The notes beneath the pieces were generated by a model that was given only the letters and a program-made list of their open reading frames with translations, was not told the origin of the DNA and searched no databases. A stretch of 64,000 bases of DNA from Rubrivirga marina (GTDB lineage Bacteria; Bacteroidota; Rhodothermia; Rhodothermales; Rubricoccaceae). The DNA lies in contig NZ_MQWD01000001.1 in the NCBI RefSeq assembly GCF_002283365.1, positions 497,694 to 561,693 of the forward strand, in the 5' to 3' direction. Positions 8,275-16,976 of the stretch are shown here, piece after piece. A program made the position numbers and the translations under genes. Each line of letters opens with the position of its first letter. Position 1 is the first letter of the stretch.

Positions 8275-8345
8275 TCGGCTGGCGGGGCACCTCGCAGGGC
8301 GTCCCGACCGCGAGAGGCCCGCGTGCGAGCGGCGGGGCGGCGCAT

Positions 8346-11300
8346 CTAGTTGGCCGTCCGCGGCAGCGAGAAGCGGAGGAACGAGGCGGGGTTGGCGAGC
8401 GGCGTCGCCTCGGTCGTCGTCCGCATCTCGTACTGCGCCGTGACGGAATGCGGGCCGTCCCGGAAGGTCCACGTCACGTCGTAGAGCGTCCCGCCGCGGG
8501 GGCGGACCGTCGCGTCCTGGAACAGCCGGAAGACGGCCCAGTCGCCCTCGTACTCCGTCGCGAGGGGTCCGAGCTGGCGCTGGACCGTGACGAACGCGCC
8601 TGGCGTGCCGGGCCAGCGGAAGTCGGTCCACCGCGTGCTCCCGAGCCGGTACACGCTGTTCGAGCCGTGGATGCCGACGGCGACGGCGTCGACGGCGAGC
8701 GCGCGCTGGGCGGCGTCGGACGAGTAGGTCGGGAGGTCGGGGCGGAGGCGGAACGTGAGGTCGCCGGAGAAGAGGGCGCGGCCGATCTCCTGGCCCCGCG
8801 CGACGGCGCGGCGGAGCGCGGGCGACCCGCCCCCGTCGCCGAGCGCCTCGGCGAGCGTCGCCAGTTCGCCGCCGGCGGGGTCGAAGAAGGCGCGCGCGTC
8901 GTCGATGGCCGCGTCGCGCGACGAGCTCGGGTCGAACGGGTAGCGCCCGGCGATCCGGCCGTAGGCCTCCAGGGCGACCGAGAGCGCCTCGGCCGCAGCC
9001 TCCTCGGCGGCGCCGGACGCGGCCTCGGCCGCCTCCGTCGCGGCCGACGTCACGGCGAGGGTGGTCGTGATGTCGAGCGGCTCGAAAAAGAGGTTCGAGC
9101 GCGTCTGGCGGTCCATGCCGCGCGTGCCCTGCTCGATCTCGTCCTTCGTCACGGCCAGAAGGTCGGCGGCCATGGCACGGTCGCCGGCGGCGCCGAGGAT
9201 CCGGCGGCCGAACTGGGCGAGCGCCTCGAGGGCCGCATAGAGCCCCTCGTCGGCCTCGCCGGCCGGGAGGCCGGCCGCGTTGAGCCGGTGGATGCCCGCG
9301 AACGCCTCGGCGATAGGGTTGGGCGAGGCCGTCGTGTCCGCCTCGGCGTTGTCGCCGAGGCCGACGGCCGCGGCGGCGCGGTCCATGAACCCACGCGAGC
9401 GCGGCGCCGTGTCTTCCGCCGGCAGCGTCGTCTGCTCCGACACGACGGCCAGCAGCCAGCCGATGGGCGAGTCCGTCGCCGAGCCGAGGATCGCCAGCCG
9501 CTCCTCAGCCGCGGCGCCCGAGACCTCCTTGTAGTGGACCGAGTGGAGGAAGCGCGTCCAAGCGTTGACGTAGTCGGACTGGTAGCGCGTCATGAGCGCG
9601 TCGTACACCACGTCCGGGTCGCGGAGCTCGGGCGGGAGGTCCTCGGCGGTCCGCCCCAGCACCCAGTACTCGCCGGCCGGGTTGTCGGAGGCCTGCTGGA
9701 AGCGGCTCTTCACGACGCGGTCCCAGCCGTCACGCGTAAAAAAACCCGGCACGATCCCCGCCGGAGCGAACAGCGGGAGGTGCTCGGGCTTGACGGCGTC
9801 GGCGAGCCCGAGGGGGGGCAACCTGGCCAGGGCCTCTCGCCGGATCCGTTCGTACAACCCATCGAGGGTCGGCGGGATGTCGACCACGGCGATGGCCGCG
9901 TTGATGAGCGAGCGATCGGCGTCGAACGGCTCGACGAGCCCGGCCGCCAGCCCGTCCACGAAGGCGTCGGTCTGGCGGACCACGAGGCCGGCCATCTCGT
10001 CGTTGTCGCCAGCGGCGTCGGCGAGCGCGTTGCGGGGCGCGATCTCGGCGAGGCGCGTCTTGAGCGCGTCGCGGAAGTACTCGCTGCTGCGGAGCGAGTC
10101 GGCGTGGGTCGTCAGGAGGAGGTACGCCTCGAGGTCGTTCTCGATGTCGACGCGGCGGGCGGCCTGCTGAGCGGCGAGCGTCTCGCCCGGCGTGTCGAGC
10201 GTGTCGGCCTCGTCGAACCGCCGCGACCGTTCCAGCGACGCTCGAAGCTGGCGCATCGCGTAGACGGCCACGAGGTCGCGGACCTCGCCGTAGTACACGC
10301 GCGACGCCGGCTCACGGACCGTGTCGCCCCGGTCGAGCCCGAGGCGGAGCGCCCGGCTCAGCGGGCGAGGCGAGTTCAGCCGCACGACCTCCTCGCGCAG
10401 CCGCTCCAGCCGGTTCACGTCGGAGTACCGCGCGCCCTCGACGCGGAACGAGGCGCCCGTCGCCTCCTCGGCCCGGTCCATGACGCGCTTGAGGTCGAGG
10501 CTGCTCCGGGCGCCCGCGAAGCCGAGCAGGATCGCCACGAGGGCCGCCGTGCCGAGCGCCGCGAGCCCGGTCCGCGTCATGGCCCGCCACGTGGCCCCGG
10601 CCGCCCGCTTCGTCCGCCGCGCGACGTAGCGGTCGGGGAAGACGACGTCGGTGAAGACGTCCTTGAGGAAGTAGCTCTTCGGCGTCTCCGGCGGGCGCGG
10701 CGGCGGCGGCGTGCTGAGGCCGAACTGCTTCGCCAGCGCGCCGATCACGCGGTCGATGGGGGCGCCCTCCTGCGTGCCGCTCGTGAAGTAGAACCCGCGG
10801 AAGAGCGGGCCGTCGGCGAGCGGGGTCGGGGCGAAGACGCGCGCCGAGAACCGGGCCAGCCGGTCGCGGAGCGCGCCGAACTCGAGCGGGAAGTCGTAGA
10901 TCCGCTGGCGCTCCTCGCGGCGGAGGTTCCGCGAGAGCCGCTGCATCCGGACCGGCCGGAGCGCCTTCATCAGCCCGTCGAACTCGCGCTCGACGACCTC
11001 GTCCGGCGCCGCCGTCGAGTACGGCTCGACGGTCGCGCCCCAGACCTGCTCGCGGTCCTCGCGGTCGAGCTCGCCGAAGGTCTCGACGAAGCCCGGCACG
11101 AGGTCGGTCTTGGTCACGACGAGGTAGACCGGCAGTCGGAGCCCGAGCTGCGCCACGAGTTCGTCGACGCGGCGGCGGACGTTGTCGGCGTGGTCCTCCA
11201 GCTCGCGCTCGTCGCCCAGCAAATCCTGCGCGCTGATGCCGACGAGGACGCCGTTGATGGGCCGGTCGGGCCGGCTCTCCTTGAGCGCGTCGAGGAAGGC

Positions 11301-11864
11301 GTTCCACTCCTCGCGGTCCTCGTCCTCGGTCGTGTAGCGGCCGGCGGTGTCGAGGAGGATGGCCTCGTCGGTGAAGAACCAGTCGCAGTTCCGCGTGCCG
11401 CCGACGCCGCGGACGCGCTCGGCGCCGGCCGGGAAGCGGAGGCCGCTCTCAAGGAGCGCCGTCGTCTTGCCCGCGCCGGGCGGGCCGACGAAGAGGTACC
11501 ACGGCAGCGCGTAGAGCGCCTTCTTGCCGCGACCGAACCGGCTCGACCCGCCGAGGCTCGACGCCTTGAGCTGTTCGACGGCCCGGTCGAACGACTCCTG
11601 CATCCGCTGGATCTCGGCCTTCCGGTCGGGCGCCATCTGCGCGGCCTCCCGCGCGGACTGCTCCTTCAGGGCGTCCTCGATGTTGCCGCCCGACCGCCGC
11701 GCCTTCATCGCCGAGGCGGCCAGGGTCCCGACGGCGGCCACCAGCAGCCCGATCACGATGAGCAGCAGCGTCGTCATCGGGACGCCGTAGCGGAGCAGCA
11801 TCAGGAACGTGCCGCTGATGCCGACCGCGCCGAGAAGCGAGAAAATGATCTTGCGAGGCGACAT
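8346..11864 (-). CDS. tssM: Type VI secretion membrane protein TssM (IcmF)
   Basis: A 1172-residue inner-membrane protein, the usual size for TssM. Two N-terminal helices (about residues 6-24 and 30-50) are followed by a cytosolic P-loop domain with FVGPPGAGKTTALLESG (residues 126-141) and LLDTAGRY as the DxxG motif. A third membrane helix is near residue 430 (LAALGTAALVAILLGFAG), and the large remainder is periplasmic and ends in the family's beta-rich domain. TssM spans the envelope and, with TssL and TssJ, forms the membrane complex. Here the Walker A motif is intact, which is not so in all homologs. The gene follows tssL by 12 nt. Confidence 0.93.
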   Translation of the reverse strand: MSPRKIIFSLLGAVGISGTFLMLLRYGVPMTTLLLIVIGLLVAAVGTLAASAMKARRSGGNIEDALKEQSAREAAQMAPDRKAEIQRMQESFDRAVEQLKASSLGGSSRFGRGKKALYALPWYLFVGPPGAGKTTALLESGLRFPAGAERVRGVGGTRNCDWFFTDEAILLDTAGRYTTEDEDREEWNAFLDALKESRPDRPINGVLVGISAQDLLGDERELEDHADNVRRRVDELVAQLGLRLPVYLVVTKTDLVPGFVETFGELDREDREQVWGATVEPYSTAAPDEVVEREFDGLMKALRPVRMQRLSRNLRREERQRIYDFPLEFGALRDRLARFSARVFAPTPLADGPLFRGFYFTSGTQEGAPIDRVIGALAKQFGLSTPPPPRPPETPKSYFLKDVFTDVVFPDRYVARRTKRAAGATWRAMTRTGLAALGTAALVAILLGFAGARSSLDLKRVMDRAEEATGASFRVEGARYSDVNRLERLREEVVRLNSPRPLSRALRLGLDRGDTVREPASRVYYGEVRDLVAVYAMRQLRASLERSRRFDEADTLDTPGETLAAQQAARRVDIENDLEAYLLLTTHADSLRSSEYFRDALKTRLAEIAPRNALADAAGDNDEMAGLVVRQTDAFVDGLAAGLVEPFDADRSLINAAIAVVDIPPTLDGLYERIRREALARLPPLGLADAVKPEHLPLFAPAGIVPGFFTRDGWDRVVKSRFQQASDNPAGEYWVLGRTAEDLPPELRDPDVVYDALMTRYQSDYVNAWTRFLHSVHYKEVSGAAAEERLAILGSATDSPIGWLLAVVSEQTTLPAEDTAPRSRGFMDRAAAAVGLGDNAEADTTASPNPIAEAFAGIHRLNAAGLPAGEADEGLYAALEALAQFGRRILGAAGDRAMAADLLAVTKDEIEQGTRGMDRQTRSNLFFEPLDITTTLAVTSAATEAAEAASGAAEEAAAEALSVALEAYGRIAGRYPFDPSSSRDAAIDDARAFFDPAGGELATLAEALGDGGGSPALRRAVARGQEIGRALFSGDLTFRLRPDLPTYSSDAAQRALAVDAVAVGIHGSNSVYRLGSTRWTDFRWPGTPGAFVTVQRQLGPLATEYEGDWAVFRLFQDATVRPRGGTLYDVTWTFRDGPHSVTAQYEMRTTTEATPLANPASFLRFSLPRTAN

Positions 11865-11876
11865 GCCAGTCTGGGG

Positions 11877-13430
11877 CTACTCCGCCGAGGCGGCGGTGAG
11901 GGCGCGGAGGTCGTCGGCCGTGTCGTTGGCGGCGCCCGACAGCGAGAAGCTGAGGCCGAGGTAGAGGAGCGCGACGAGGACGGCGGCGCCGACCCAGAGG
12001 GCCCATGTCGGGAGGCCGTCCTTCTCCGCCTCGGCGGGCACCTCGCGGGACCGGCCGCGCGGCGACAGAGCGCCGGGCGCGCCGTAGGCCCGCTCCAGCC
12101 GACCGTGGAGGTCCTCGACCAGCCGCCGCAGCACCTCGCGCCCATGGATCGCGTAGCGGCCCTTGAAGCCGAGTGCGAGGCAGAGGTAATACACCTCGAG
12201 GACGCCGGTCCGCGTGGCGCCCTCGTCGAGGAGGCGCTTGAGCCGGTCGAAAAAGCGCTCGCCCGCGTCGTAGCGGTCGTAGTGCGTGAGTTGGAGCGGC
12301 TGGGACGACCACGCGTCGTGGCCCGGCCAGTCCGTCGCGAGGATGGCCTCGTCGAGGAACGCCACGAGGCAGAACGTGGCCTCCTCGATGTCCTCCTCCG
12401 GCACGTTGTAGGAGCGGGCCGTCCGGGCGGACTCCGCGAGAAGCCGCTCGATCCGCTGGCGGAGCGCCTGCCCATCGCCGAGGCGCTGGGCCGCGCGGAT
12501 CTGGAGGACGAGCGAGAACACGGGCGTGAACGCGCCCGCCAGCGTCCGCTCAGTCCCGAACGACTCGGGCAGTTCCATCTCGTCCCCGCCCGCGTACGGC
12601 GTTCCGTGGAACGACGAGTCGTCGTATCCCCCCCCCCCACCGCCACCAGCGCTTTTGAGGGAAGCGAACGGGTCGCTGGTCTCCGTCGACGGGCGGGCGG
12701 CGAAGGGGTCCTCGCGGTCGCGGGGCTGCGGCGCGGGCGCCTTTGGAGCCGGTGCGAACGGGTCGGCCGCGCCGAGCTCGAACGGATCGTCCTTCGGCTC
12801 CGGCTTCGGGGGCGCCTTCGCCTCGGGCGGAGGGCCCGCCGAGAAGGGGTCGGGAGTCGAGGGCGGCGACGGCGCGAACGGGTCCGGCGATCCGCCGGGG
12901 CGCGGGGCGAACGGGTCGTCGCCGGTCTCGGGCGCCCGGAACGGGTCCGGGTCCGGCGTCGGCGCGGCCGTCGGCGGCGGCGCGAAGGGATCGCCCCCCG
13001 AGACGAGGTCGGCCGCCTCGGGCGGCGCGGCGAACGGGTCATCGGCGGGTGGACCGTCCGAGGAGGGGCCCGACCCGAAGTCGATCGGCGGCCCGAACAG
13101 GTCGGTCGCGTCTCCGCCCGACTTGTTTTCCAAAGCCGACGGTTTCGACGGCGGCGGGGCGAAGGGGTCGGGGGACCCGCTCGGGCGTGGGGCGAACGGG
13201 TCGTCGGCGGGAACCGTCGACGGCTCGGGAGCGAACGGGTCGGCGTCCGGCGCGAACGGGTCCTTCGAGGTGGGCGCGGGCCGGGACGGGGCGAACGGGT
13301 CCGCCGACGGCTCGCCCGAGGCGGGCGGGTCCGGGGCGAACGGGTCGGGCTCGTCGGCGTCGGGCGGTGGGCTCCCGTAGGGGCGGTAGATCCGCGTCGC
13401 GTCGTCGTCGGGGCGGGGGTCGTCGGCCAT
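11877..13430 (-). CDS. tssL: Type VI secretion membrane protein TssL (DotU) with a long DPFAP-repeat N terminus
   Basis: A 517-residue protein from ATG 13430. The C-terminal 240 residues are a DotU/TssL domain (TLAGAFTPVFSLVLQIRAAQ, EEATFCLVAFLDEAILATDW, LEVYYLCLALGFKGRYAI) ending in one membrane helix (about 475-497), as in TssL, which is tail-anchored in the inner membrane. There is no OmpA-type peptidoglycan-binding domain. The N-terminal half is disordered and holds 16 DPF tripeptides, ten of them exactly DPFAP, plus one DLFGPPIDFG. The latter recurs as DLFGPPVD in the FHA protein of the same locus. A poly-Gly stretch joins the halves and is encoded partly by an 11-base G run. Typical TssL proteins are about 220-450 residues, so the extension is unusual. 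Confidence 0.9.
   Translation of the reverse strand: MADDPRPDDDATRIYRPYGSPPPDADEPDPFAPDPPASGEPSADPFAPSRPAPTSKDPFAPDADPFAPEPSTVPADDPFAPRPSGSPDPFAPPPSKPSALENKSGGDATDLFGPPIDFGSGPSSDGPPADDPFAAPPEAADLVSGGDPFAPPPTAAPTPDPDPFRAPETGDDPFAPRPGGSPDPFAPSPPSTPDPFSAGPPPEAKAPPKPEPKDDPFELGAADPFAPAPKAPAPQPRDREDPFAARPSTETSDPFASLKSAGGGGGGGYDDSSFHGTPYAGGDEMELPESFGTERTLAGAFTPVFSLVLQIRAAQRLGDGQALRQRIERLLAESARTARSYNVPEEDIEEATFCLVAFLDEAILATDWPGHDAWSSQPLQLTHYDRYDAGERFFDRLKRLLDEGATRTGVLEVYYLCLALGFKGRYAIHGREVLRRLVEDLHGRLERAYGAPGALSPRGRSREVPAEAEKDGLPTWALWVGAAVLVALLYLGLSFSLSGAANDTADDLRALTAASAE
12628..12638 (-). repeat. Homopolymeric G(11) tract in tssL
   Basis: Eleven consecutive C on the plus strand are eleven G in the tssL coding strand, encoding Gly between the repeat region and the DotU domain. 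A gain or loss of one base would shift the frame before the functional domain. Confidence 0.9.
12664..13347 (-). repeat. DPFAP-coding repeat region of tssL
   Basis: The plus-strand sequence GCGAACGGGTC or a close variant recurs across this stretch, each copy encoding DPFA on the minus strand. Spacing is irregular (about 4-40 codons), so this is a scattered motif array rather than a strict tandem repeat. Spacers are rich in Pro, Ala, Ser and Gly. Confidence 0.85.
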
Positions 13431-13440
13431 GGGTGAGGGG

Positions 13441-14799
13441 TCAGCCCGGCGTCGGCGCGAGCAACTCGTACTCGGCGTCGGCGAACTCGATCGGGGTGAA
13501 GAGGGCGACGGCACCGGCGTCGCGGATGGCGTCCCAGAAGGGACCGCTCCGGCGCGGCACGAAGTAGGCGGCGCGGGGGTCGACCGGGAGGCCCGAGGGC
13601 GGCGTCGGCGCGGCCTGGAGCGGGAGCGCGAGCGTGGCCGACCGGATGACGGCCTCGATCGTGTCGGGCGAGGCCACGCGGAGCATCTGCGGGAGCTGCT
13701 GGCGGAGGTGCTCCGGGCTCACGCCGTCGCGTCGGACGGCGAGCACGAGCGCGGCGGCGTCCATGACCTCCGGCGCCAGCTCGGCGTGGAACAGGTTGGC
13801 GCGGCGGCGCACGAGCGGGACGCGCGTGTAGTTCTGCTTCGGCGCCCGCCCGCCGAGCAACTGGTCGATGGCCGCGGCGAGGTCGCGGAACGGCCCGGTC
13901 GGGTCGGCGTGGTCGTACGTCGGGAGGTCGCTCGGGGAGGGCCCGGCGTCGGGGACGGCGGCCCAGAGGCGGCCCGCGAGGCCGGCCATCTCGCCGAACA
14001 CGGCGCACGGGTGGGCCTCCGTCCGGCGCAGGTGGTCCAGCCTCGGCGTGTACTCGGCGGTGGCCGCGAGGAGCGCCTGCGCCGTCACGTCGGCCGGCGA
14101 GATCTCGCGCTGGTTCCGGACGGCCTGCCAGCGGCGGCCGAACTCGCCGGCCCGCGCCGCCAGCCGCTCGGTCGTCCGGCGGACGAGCGCGTCGAGCGCG
14201 CCAGTCGCGCCCGTCTGCACCGACGGCGCGATGAAGGACGGGTCGGCGGCGAAGCTCCCGTCGGGGTCGCGCGTGACCTCGGCGATGGGGAGCGTCACGT
14301 AGTCCTCGCGCGGCTCGCCGTCGAACAGGATCCGCGCGTTGAGCCGGCCGACTTGCACGTCGCGCTCGTCGGCGCCCGTCGTGTCATCGGGGACCGCGAC
14401 GGTCTCGGCGATGAACCGCGTCTCGCGCCGCGCGGCAGCGCCCTCGAGCAGCACGTTCGACCCGCCCACGCGGACCGACGGCACCGCCAAGTAGACCCGC
14501 ACGCGGTCGGCCGTCGGGCCCAGCCCGTCGCGGACGTCGCGGGTGGCGGGGACGGGGCCGTCCTGGGGAAACCGGAACGGGAGCCCGTCGGGCATCACGC
14601 CGCGCGCGGCGCCGAGCGCGAACTCGCCGTTGGCGAGCCGGTCGGCGTCGATCTCGAGGTGCGCGAGGCCCCAACCGTAGCGCGCGGCGGCGTCGACGCG
14701 GGCGTCGAGGTCGGCGCGGACGGCGCGGTCCCACTGCTGGAGATGGTGGGGGTCGAGGGTCATGCCCTCGTACCAGACGACTCGACGGCGGTCCGACAC
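13441..14799 (-). CDS. tssK: Type VI secretion baseplate protein TssK
   Basis: A 452-residue TssK (VasE/ImpJ family). The start chosen is GTG 14799, because it gives MSDRRRVVWYEGMTLDPHHL, which matches the family opening (VxWxEGMxLxPQHFQQ). The ATG at 14856 overlaps a promoter-like box. TssK is a trimeric adaptor that links the TssFG wedge of the baseplate to the TssM/TssL complex. Family features include the TRFIAETVAVP segment and the C-terminal head domain ending in a hydrophobic strand. It is the first gene of the tssK-tssL-tssM-tagF-tssA unit and is followed 10 nt later by tssL. TssE, TssF and TssG are absent from this window. Confidence 0.88.
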   Translation of the reverse strand: MSDRRRVVWYEGMTLDPHHLQQWDRAVRADLDARVDAAARYGWGLAHLEIDADRLANGEFALGAARGVMPDGLPFRFPQDGPVPATRDVRDGLGPTADRVRVYLAVPSVRVGGSNVLLEGAAARRETRFIAETVAVPDDTTGADERDVQVGRLNARILFDGEPREDYVTLPIAEVTRDPDGSFAADPSFIAPSVQTGATGALDALVRRTTERLAARAGEFGRRWQAVRNQREISPADVTAQALLAATAEYTPRLDHLRRTEAHPCAVFGEMAGLAGRLWAAVPDAGPSPSDLPTYDHADPTGPFRDLAAAIDQLLGGRAPKQNYTRVPLVRRRANLFHAELAPEVMDAAALVLAVRRDGVSPEHLRQQLPQMLRVASPDTIEAVIRSATLALPLQAAPTPPSGLPVDPRAAYFVPRRSGPFWDAIRDAGAVALFTPIEFADAEYELLAPTPG

Positions 14800-14854
14800 G
14801 GGCGGGGTCAGGGGAGATGGATTCCGGCGCGGCACGTGCGCGCGCCGCCTCCCC

Positions 14855-14862
14855 ATCAAATA
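14855..14862 (-). promoter_or_regulatory. Candidate -7 box for tssK
   Basis: On the minus strand TATTTGAT lies 56 nt before the tssK GTG start, in a short AT-rich patch directly after a terminator-like hairpin. It suggests that tssK begins its own transcription unit. Confidence 0.35.
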
Positions 14863-14874
14863 CTGAGAACCGAC

Positions 14875-14894
14875 GGGCGGAGCGTCATCCGCCC
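14875..14894 (-). terminator. Hairpin after the T9SS-sorted propeller gene
   Basis: GGGCGGA, a 6-nt loop and TCCGCCC form a perfect 7-bp stem directly downstream of the stop codon at 14899. It would separate the upstream sigma-kinase-FHA-tssJ-propeller unit from tssK. Confidence 0.5.
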
Positions 14895-14898
14895 TCGG

Positions 14899-16455
14899 CT
14901 ACCGAACGACCGTTAGCCGCGCGCTGACCTCGCCCGCCTCGGACGCCGCGCGGACCGTGTAGACCCCGGCCGGCCACCCGCTCCCGTCGACCGCGACCCG
15001 CTGGCCGTCCCGCGCCGCGCCGTCCCACACGACGGCCACTTCGCGGCCCAGCACGTCTAAGACCGTTACTCGCACGGCGACCGGCCCCGCCTCGGCCACG
15101 GTCACGACGACCTCGGCCCGGCCCCGCGACGGGTTCGGACGGACCGACAGCCCGAGGCCCGACGGCGCCCCCGGACCCGCCTCCGAGGCCACCGCCCACG
15201 CCGGGCACGTCGTCCGCCACACCCCGTTGTCCGTCCCCGCCCAGACCCGGCCGTCGCGGTCCACGCGGAGGTGCTTCGGCCCCCACCCCGGCCACGCCCC
15301 GCCCGGGCACGCCCGCTCGCACGCCCCGGCCGGCGGCCGCGCCCCGAGCCACGGCGCCTCCGGCCCCAGCGCCGACCACGTCCGCCCCCCGTCGCCCGAC
15401 CACACGACCGTCCCGACGTACCGTTGAGGCGGCGTTCCATTCTGGACCAGCCCGACGACGAGCGACCCGTCCCCGAGCGCGACCATCTCCGGCTCCCCGC
15501 TGTTCCGGTCCAGCCCGTTCTCGCCGTACACGAACCGGTGCCGCTCCGCCCACGTCGCCCCGCCGTCGTCGGAGGCCAGGACCACGTTGTACGCCCGGTC
15601 CTCGAAGTAGAAGTCCCGGGCGAGGACGTACACGGTCCCCCCGTACGGGTGGGCCCCGTCCGGGACGAGGACGAGGTCGTGGCCCACCCACCGGAACTCC
15701 TGGTAGAGCGACGTGGCCTCCCACACGTGGCCCCCGTCGTCGGACGTGAGCACCCCGCTCCCGACGCCGAGCACGAGCCGGCCCTCGGGGAGCATCGGCG
15801 ACGGCGGGAGCTCGACGAGGTCCCGGCGCCGGACGTACTCGGGGGCCGACCGCTGCTCGACGGCCCGCCACGTGGCCCCCTCGTCGTCGCTTCGGCAGAG
15901 GTAGGCGAGGAGCCAGAGCGCCCGCTCGCGGCCCGGCCCGTACGTCCGGACGATCCGGTCGTCCACCGAGTCCCCCCGGCACGCCTCGGTCTCGACGTCG
16001 GCCCACGTCTGCCCCCCGTCGGTCGACCGGGTCAGCGACCCCCCGCCCGACCCCTCCACGGCGATCACGAGCCCGCCCGGGGCCGCGTAGATCCCGTACG
16101 GCGCCTCGCGCTCCTCGGCGTAGGCCCAGGCCGAGTCGGGCGGGACGGCCGGACTCGGGGCGCCGTCGTGGAGCCGGGCGAGCCCGAACGAGACCGGGTA
16201 CGGGTACTCCCCGCCGGGGTAGAGGTACGGGGGCGGGTAGTAGAGCGTGGCGTAGACCGCGTCGGCGAGGCCGAACGGCCGGCCGTCGGCGGGGTCGAGG
16301 AGGGCGAGGGCCGCGACCCGGGCGCTGTCGGCCCCGACGAACTCCCACGCGACGTCGGGCGGCTCGGGCACGGCGGGCGGGGCCTGGGCGCGCCCGGCCG
16401 CCGCCCCGAGCGCGAGCGCGGCGGCGAGGAGGCCGAGGCGGAGGGAGCCGGGCAC
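14899..16455 (-). CDS. Secreted Asp-box (BNR) beta-propeller with T9SS sorting domain
   Basis: A 518-residue exported protein from GTG 16455. A signal peptide (LGLLAAALALGAAAGRAQA) is followed by a propeller with at least five Asp boxes (S-x-D-x-G-x-x-W), for example STDGGQTWAD, SDDEGATWRA, SDDGGATWAE and SGDGGRTWSA. The last 85 residues (LSVRPNPSRGRAEVVV ... VLDVLGREVAVVWDG ... GWPAGVYTVRA ... RLTVVR) are a type A T9SS sorting domain, so the protein should cross the outer membrane by type IX secretion. Sialidase catalytic residues were not recognised, so it is probably a binding or structural propeller rather than a sialidase. It sits 17 nt after tssJ, inside the T6SS locus. Confidence 0.88.
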   Translation of the reverse strand: MPGSLRLGLLAAALALGAAAGRAQAPPAVPEPPDVAWEFVGADSARVAALALLDPADGRPFGLADAVYATLYYPPPYLYPGGEYPYPVSFGLARLHDGAPSPAVPPDSAWAYAEEREAPYGIYAAPGGLVIAVEGSGGGSLTRSTDGGQTWADVETEACRGDSVDDRIVRTYGPGRERALWLLAYLCRSDDEGATWRAVEQRSAPEYVRRRDLVELPPSPMLPEGRLVLGVGSGVLTSDDGGHVWEATSLYQEFRWVGHDLVLVPDGAHPYGGTVYVLARDFYFEDRAYNVVLASDDGGATWAERHRFVYGENGLDRNSGEPEMVALGDGSLVVGLVQNGTPPQRYVGTVVWSGDGGRTWSALGPEAPWLGARPPAGACERACPGGAWPGWGPKHLRVDRDGRVWAGTDNGVWRTTCPAWAVASEAGPGAPSGLGLSVRPNPSRGRAEVVVTVAEAGPVAVRVTVLDVLGREVAVVWDGAARDGQRVAVDGSGWPAGVYTVRAASEAGEVSARLTVVR

Positions 16456-16472
16456 CGGGCGACCGCCCGCCC

Positions 16473-16976
16473 TTACTCCGACGTCACGACGATCCCGCCC
16501 TCCGTCACGGTCACGCGCACGGCCCGGCCGCGGACGCGCGACGCCGGCAACACGGCCCGCCAGCCGTCGCCCTCGGGCGTCCGGAGGTCGGCGGCGACGC
16601 CGAGGAACGCGGCCCCGTCGAGCGTCACCTCCTCGAGCGAGTCGGTGCTCCCCGGGCGGACCGTCGCGTCGCGGACGGGCCCGCCGAGGTCGGCGCCGAG
16701 CGCGCCCTCGGGGTCCTCCCAAAAGACCTGGACCGGCGTGGCGAGGAATGTGGCGTCGCTCACGAGCGGGTAGAGGTACACGCGCGCCGCGTTGCCGCCC
16801 GCGTTCATGTCGGCCGCGCCGACGAGCGTCATCGAGGTCGGGCCGGGCGGGAGCGGCGGCGGCTCGTCCGGGCCGGCGGCGACCGGGGCCGCCTCGGTGT
16901 CGCCCCCGCCGAGGCCGAGGAGGCTGCACCCGCCGAGGGCGAACGCGAGGGCGACGAGGAGCGAGAAGCGGATCAT
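16473..16976 (-). CDS. tssJ: Type VI secretion outer-membrane lipoprotein TssJ
   Basis: A 167-residue lipoprotein. The signal sequence is MIRFSLLVALAFALGGC with the lipidated Cys at position 17, followed by an Asp/Glu/Pro-rich linker and a small beta-sandwich. The segment TSMTLVGAADMNAGGNAARVYLYPL matches the TssJ/VasD pattern of a residue pair followed by an Asn- and Ala-rich loop and a strand. TssJ anchors the TssM periplasmic domain to the outer membrane. Its ATG overlaps the FHA stop codon (ATGA), which implies translational coupling. TssJ is found in T6SS class i and is normally absent from the Bacteroidota class iii system. Confidence 0.85.
   Translation of the reverse strand: MIRFSLLVALAFALGGCSLLGLGGGDTEAAPVAAGPDEPPPLPPGPTSMTLVGAADMNAGGNAARVYLYPLVSDATFLATPVQVFWEDPEGALGADLGGPVRDATVRPGSTDSLEEVTLDGAAFLGVAADLRTPEGDGWRAVLPASRVRGRAVRVTVTEGGIVVTSE

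Noticed and set aside
7644-13436. A plus-strand open frame of 1930 codons opposite the T6SS genes
   Set aside because: It is antisense to tagF, tssM and tssL, has Arg/Gly/Ala-rich composition and no domain. High GC makes such long shadow frames common.
14899-16455. Reading the propeller as an active sialidase
   Set aside because: Asp boxes are present, but the FRIP motif and the catalytic Arg triad with Tyr/Glu were not found.
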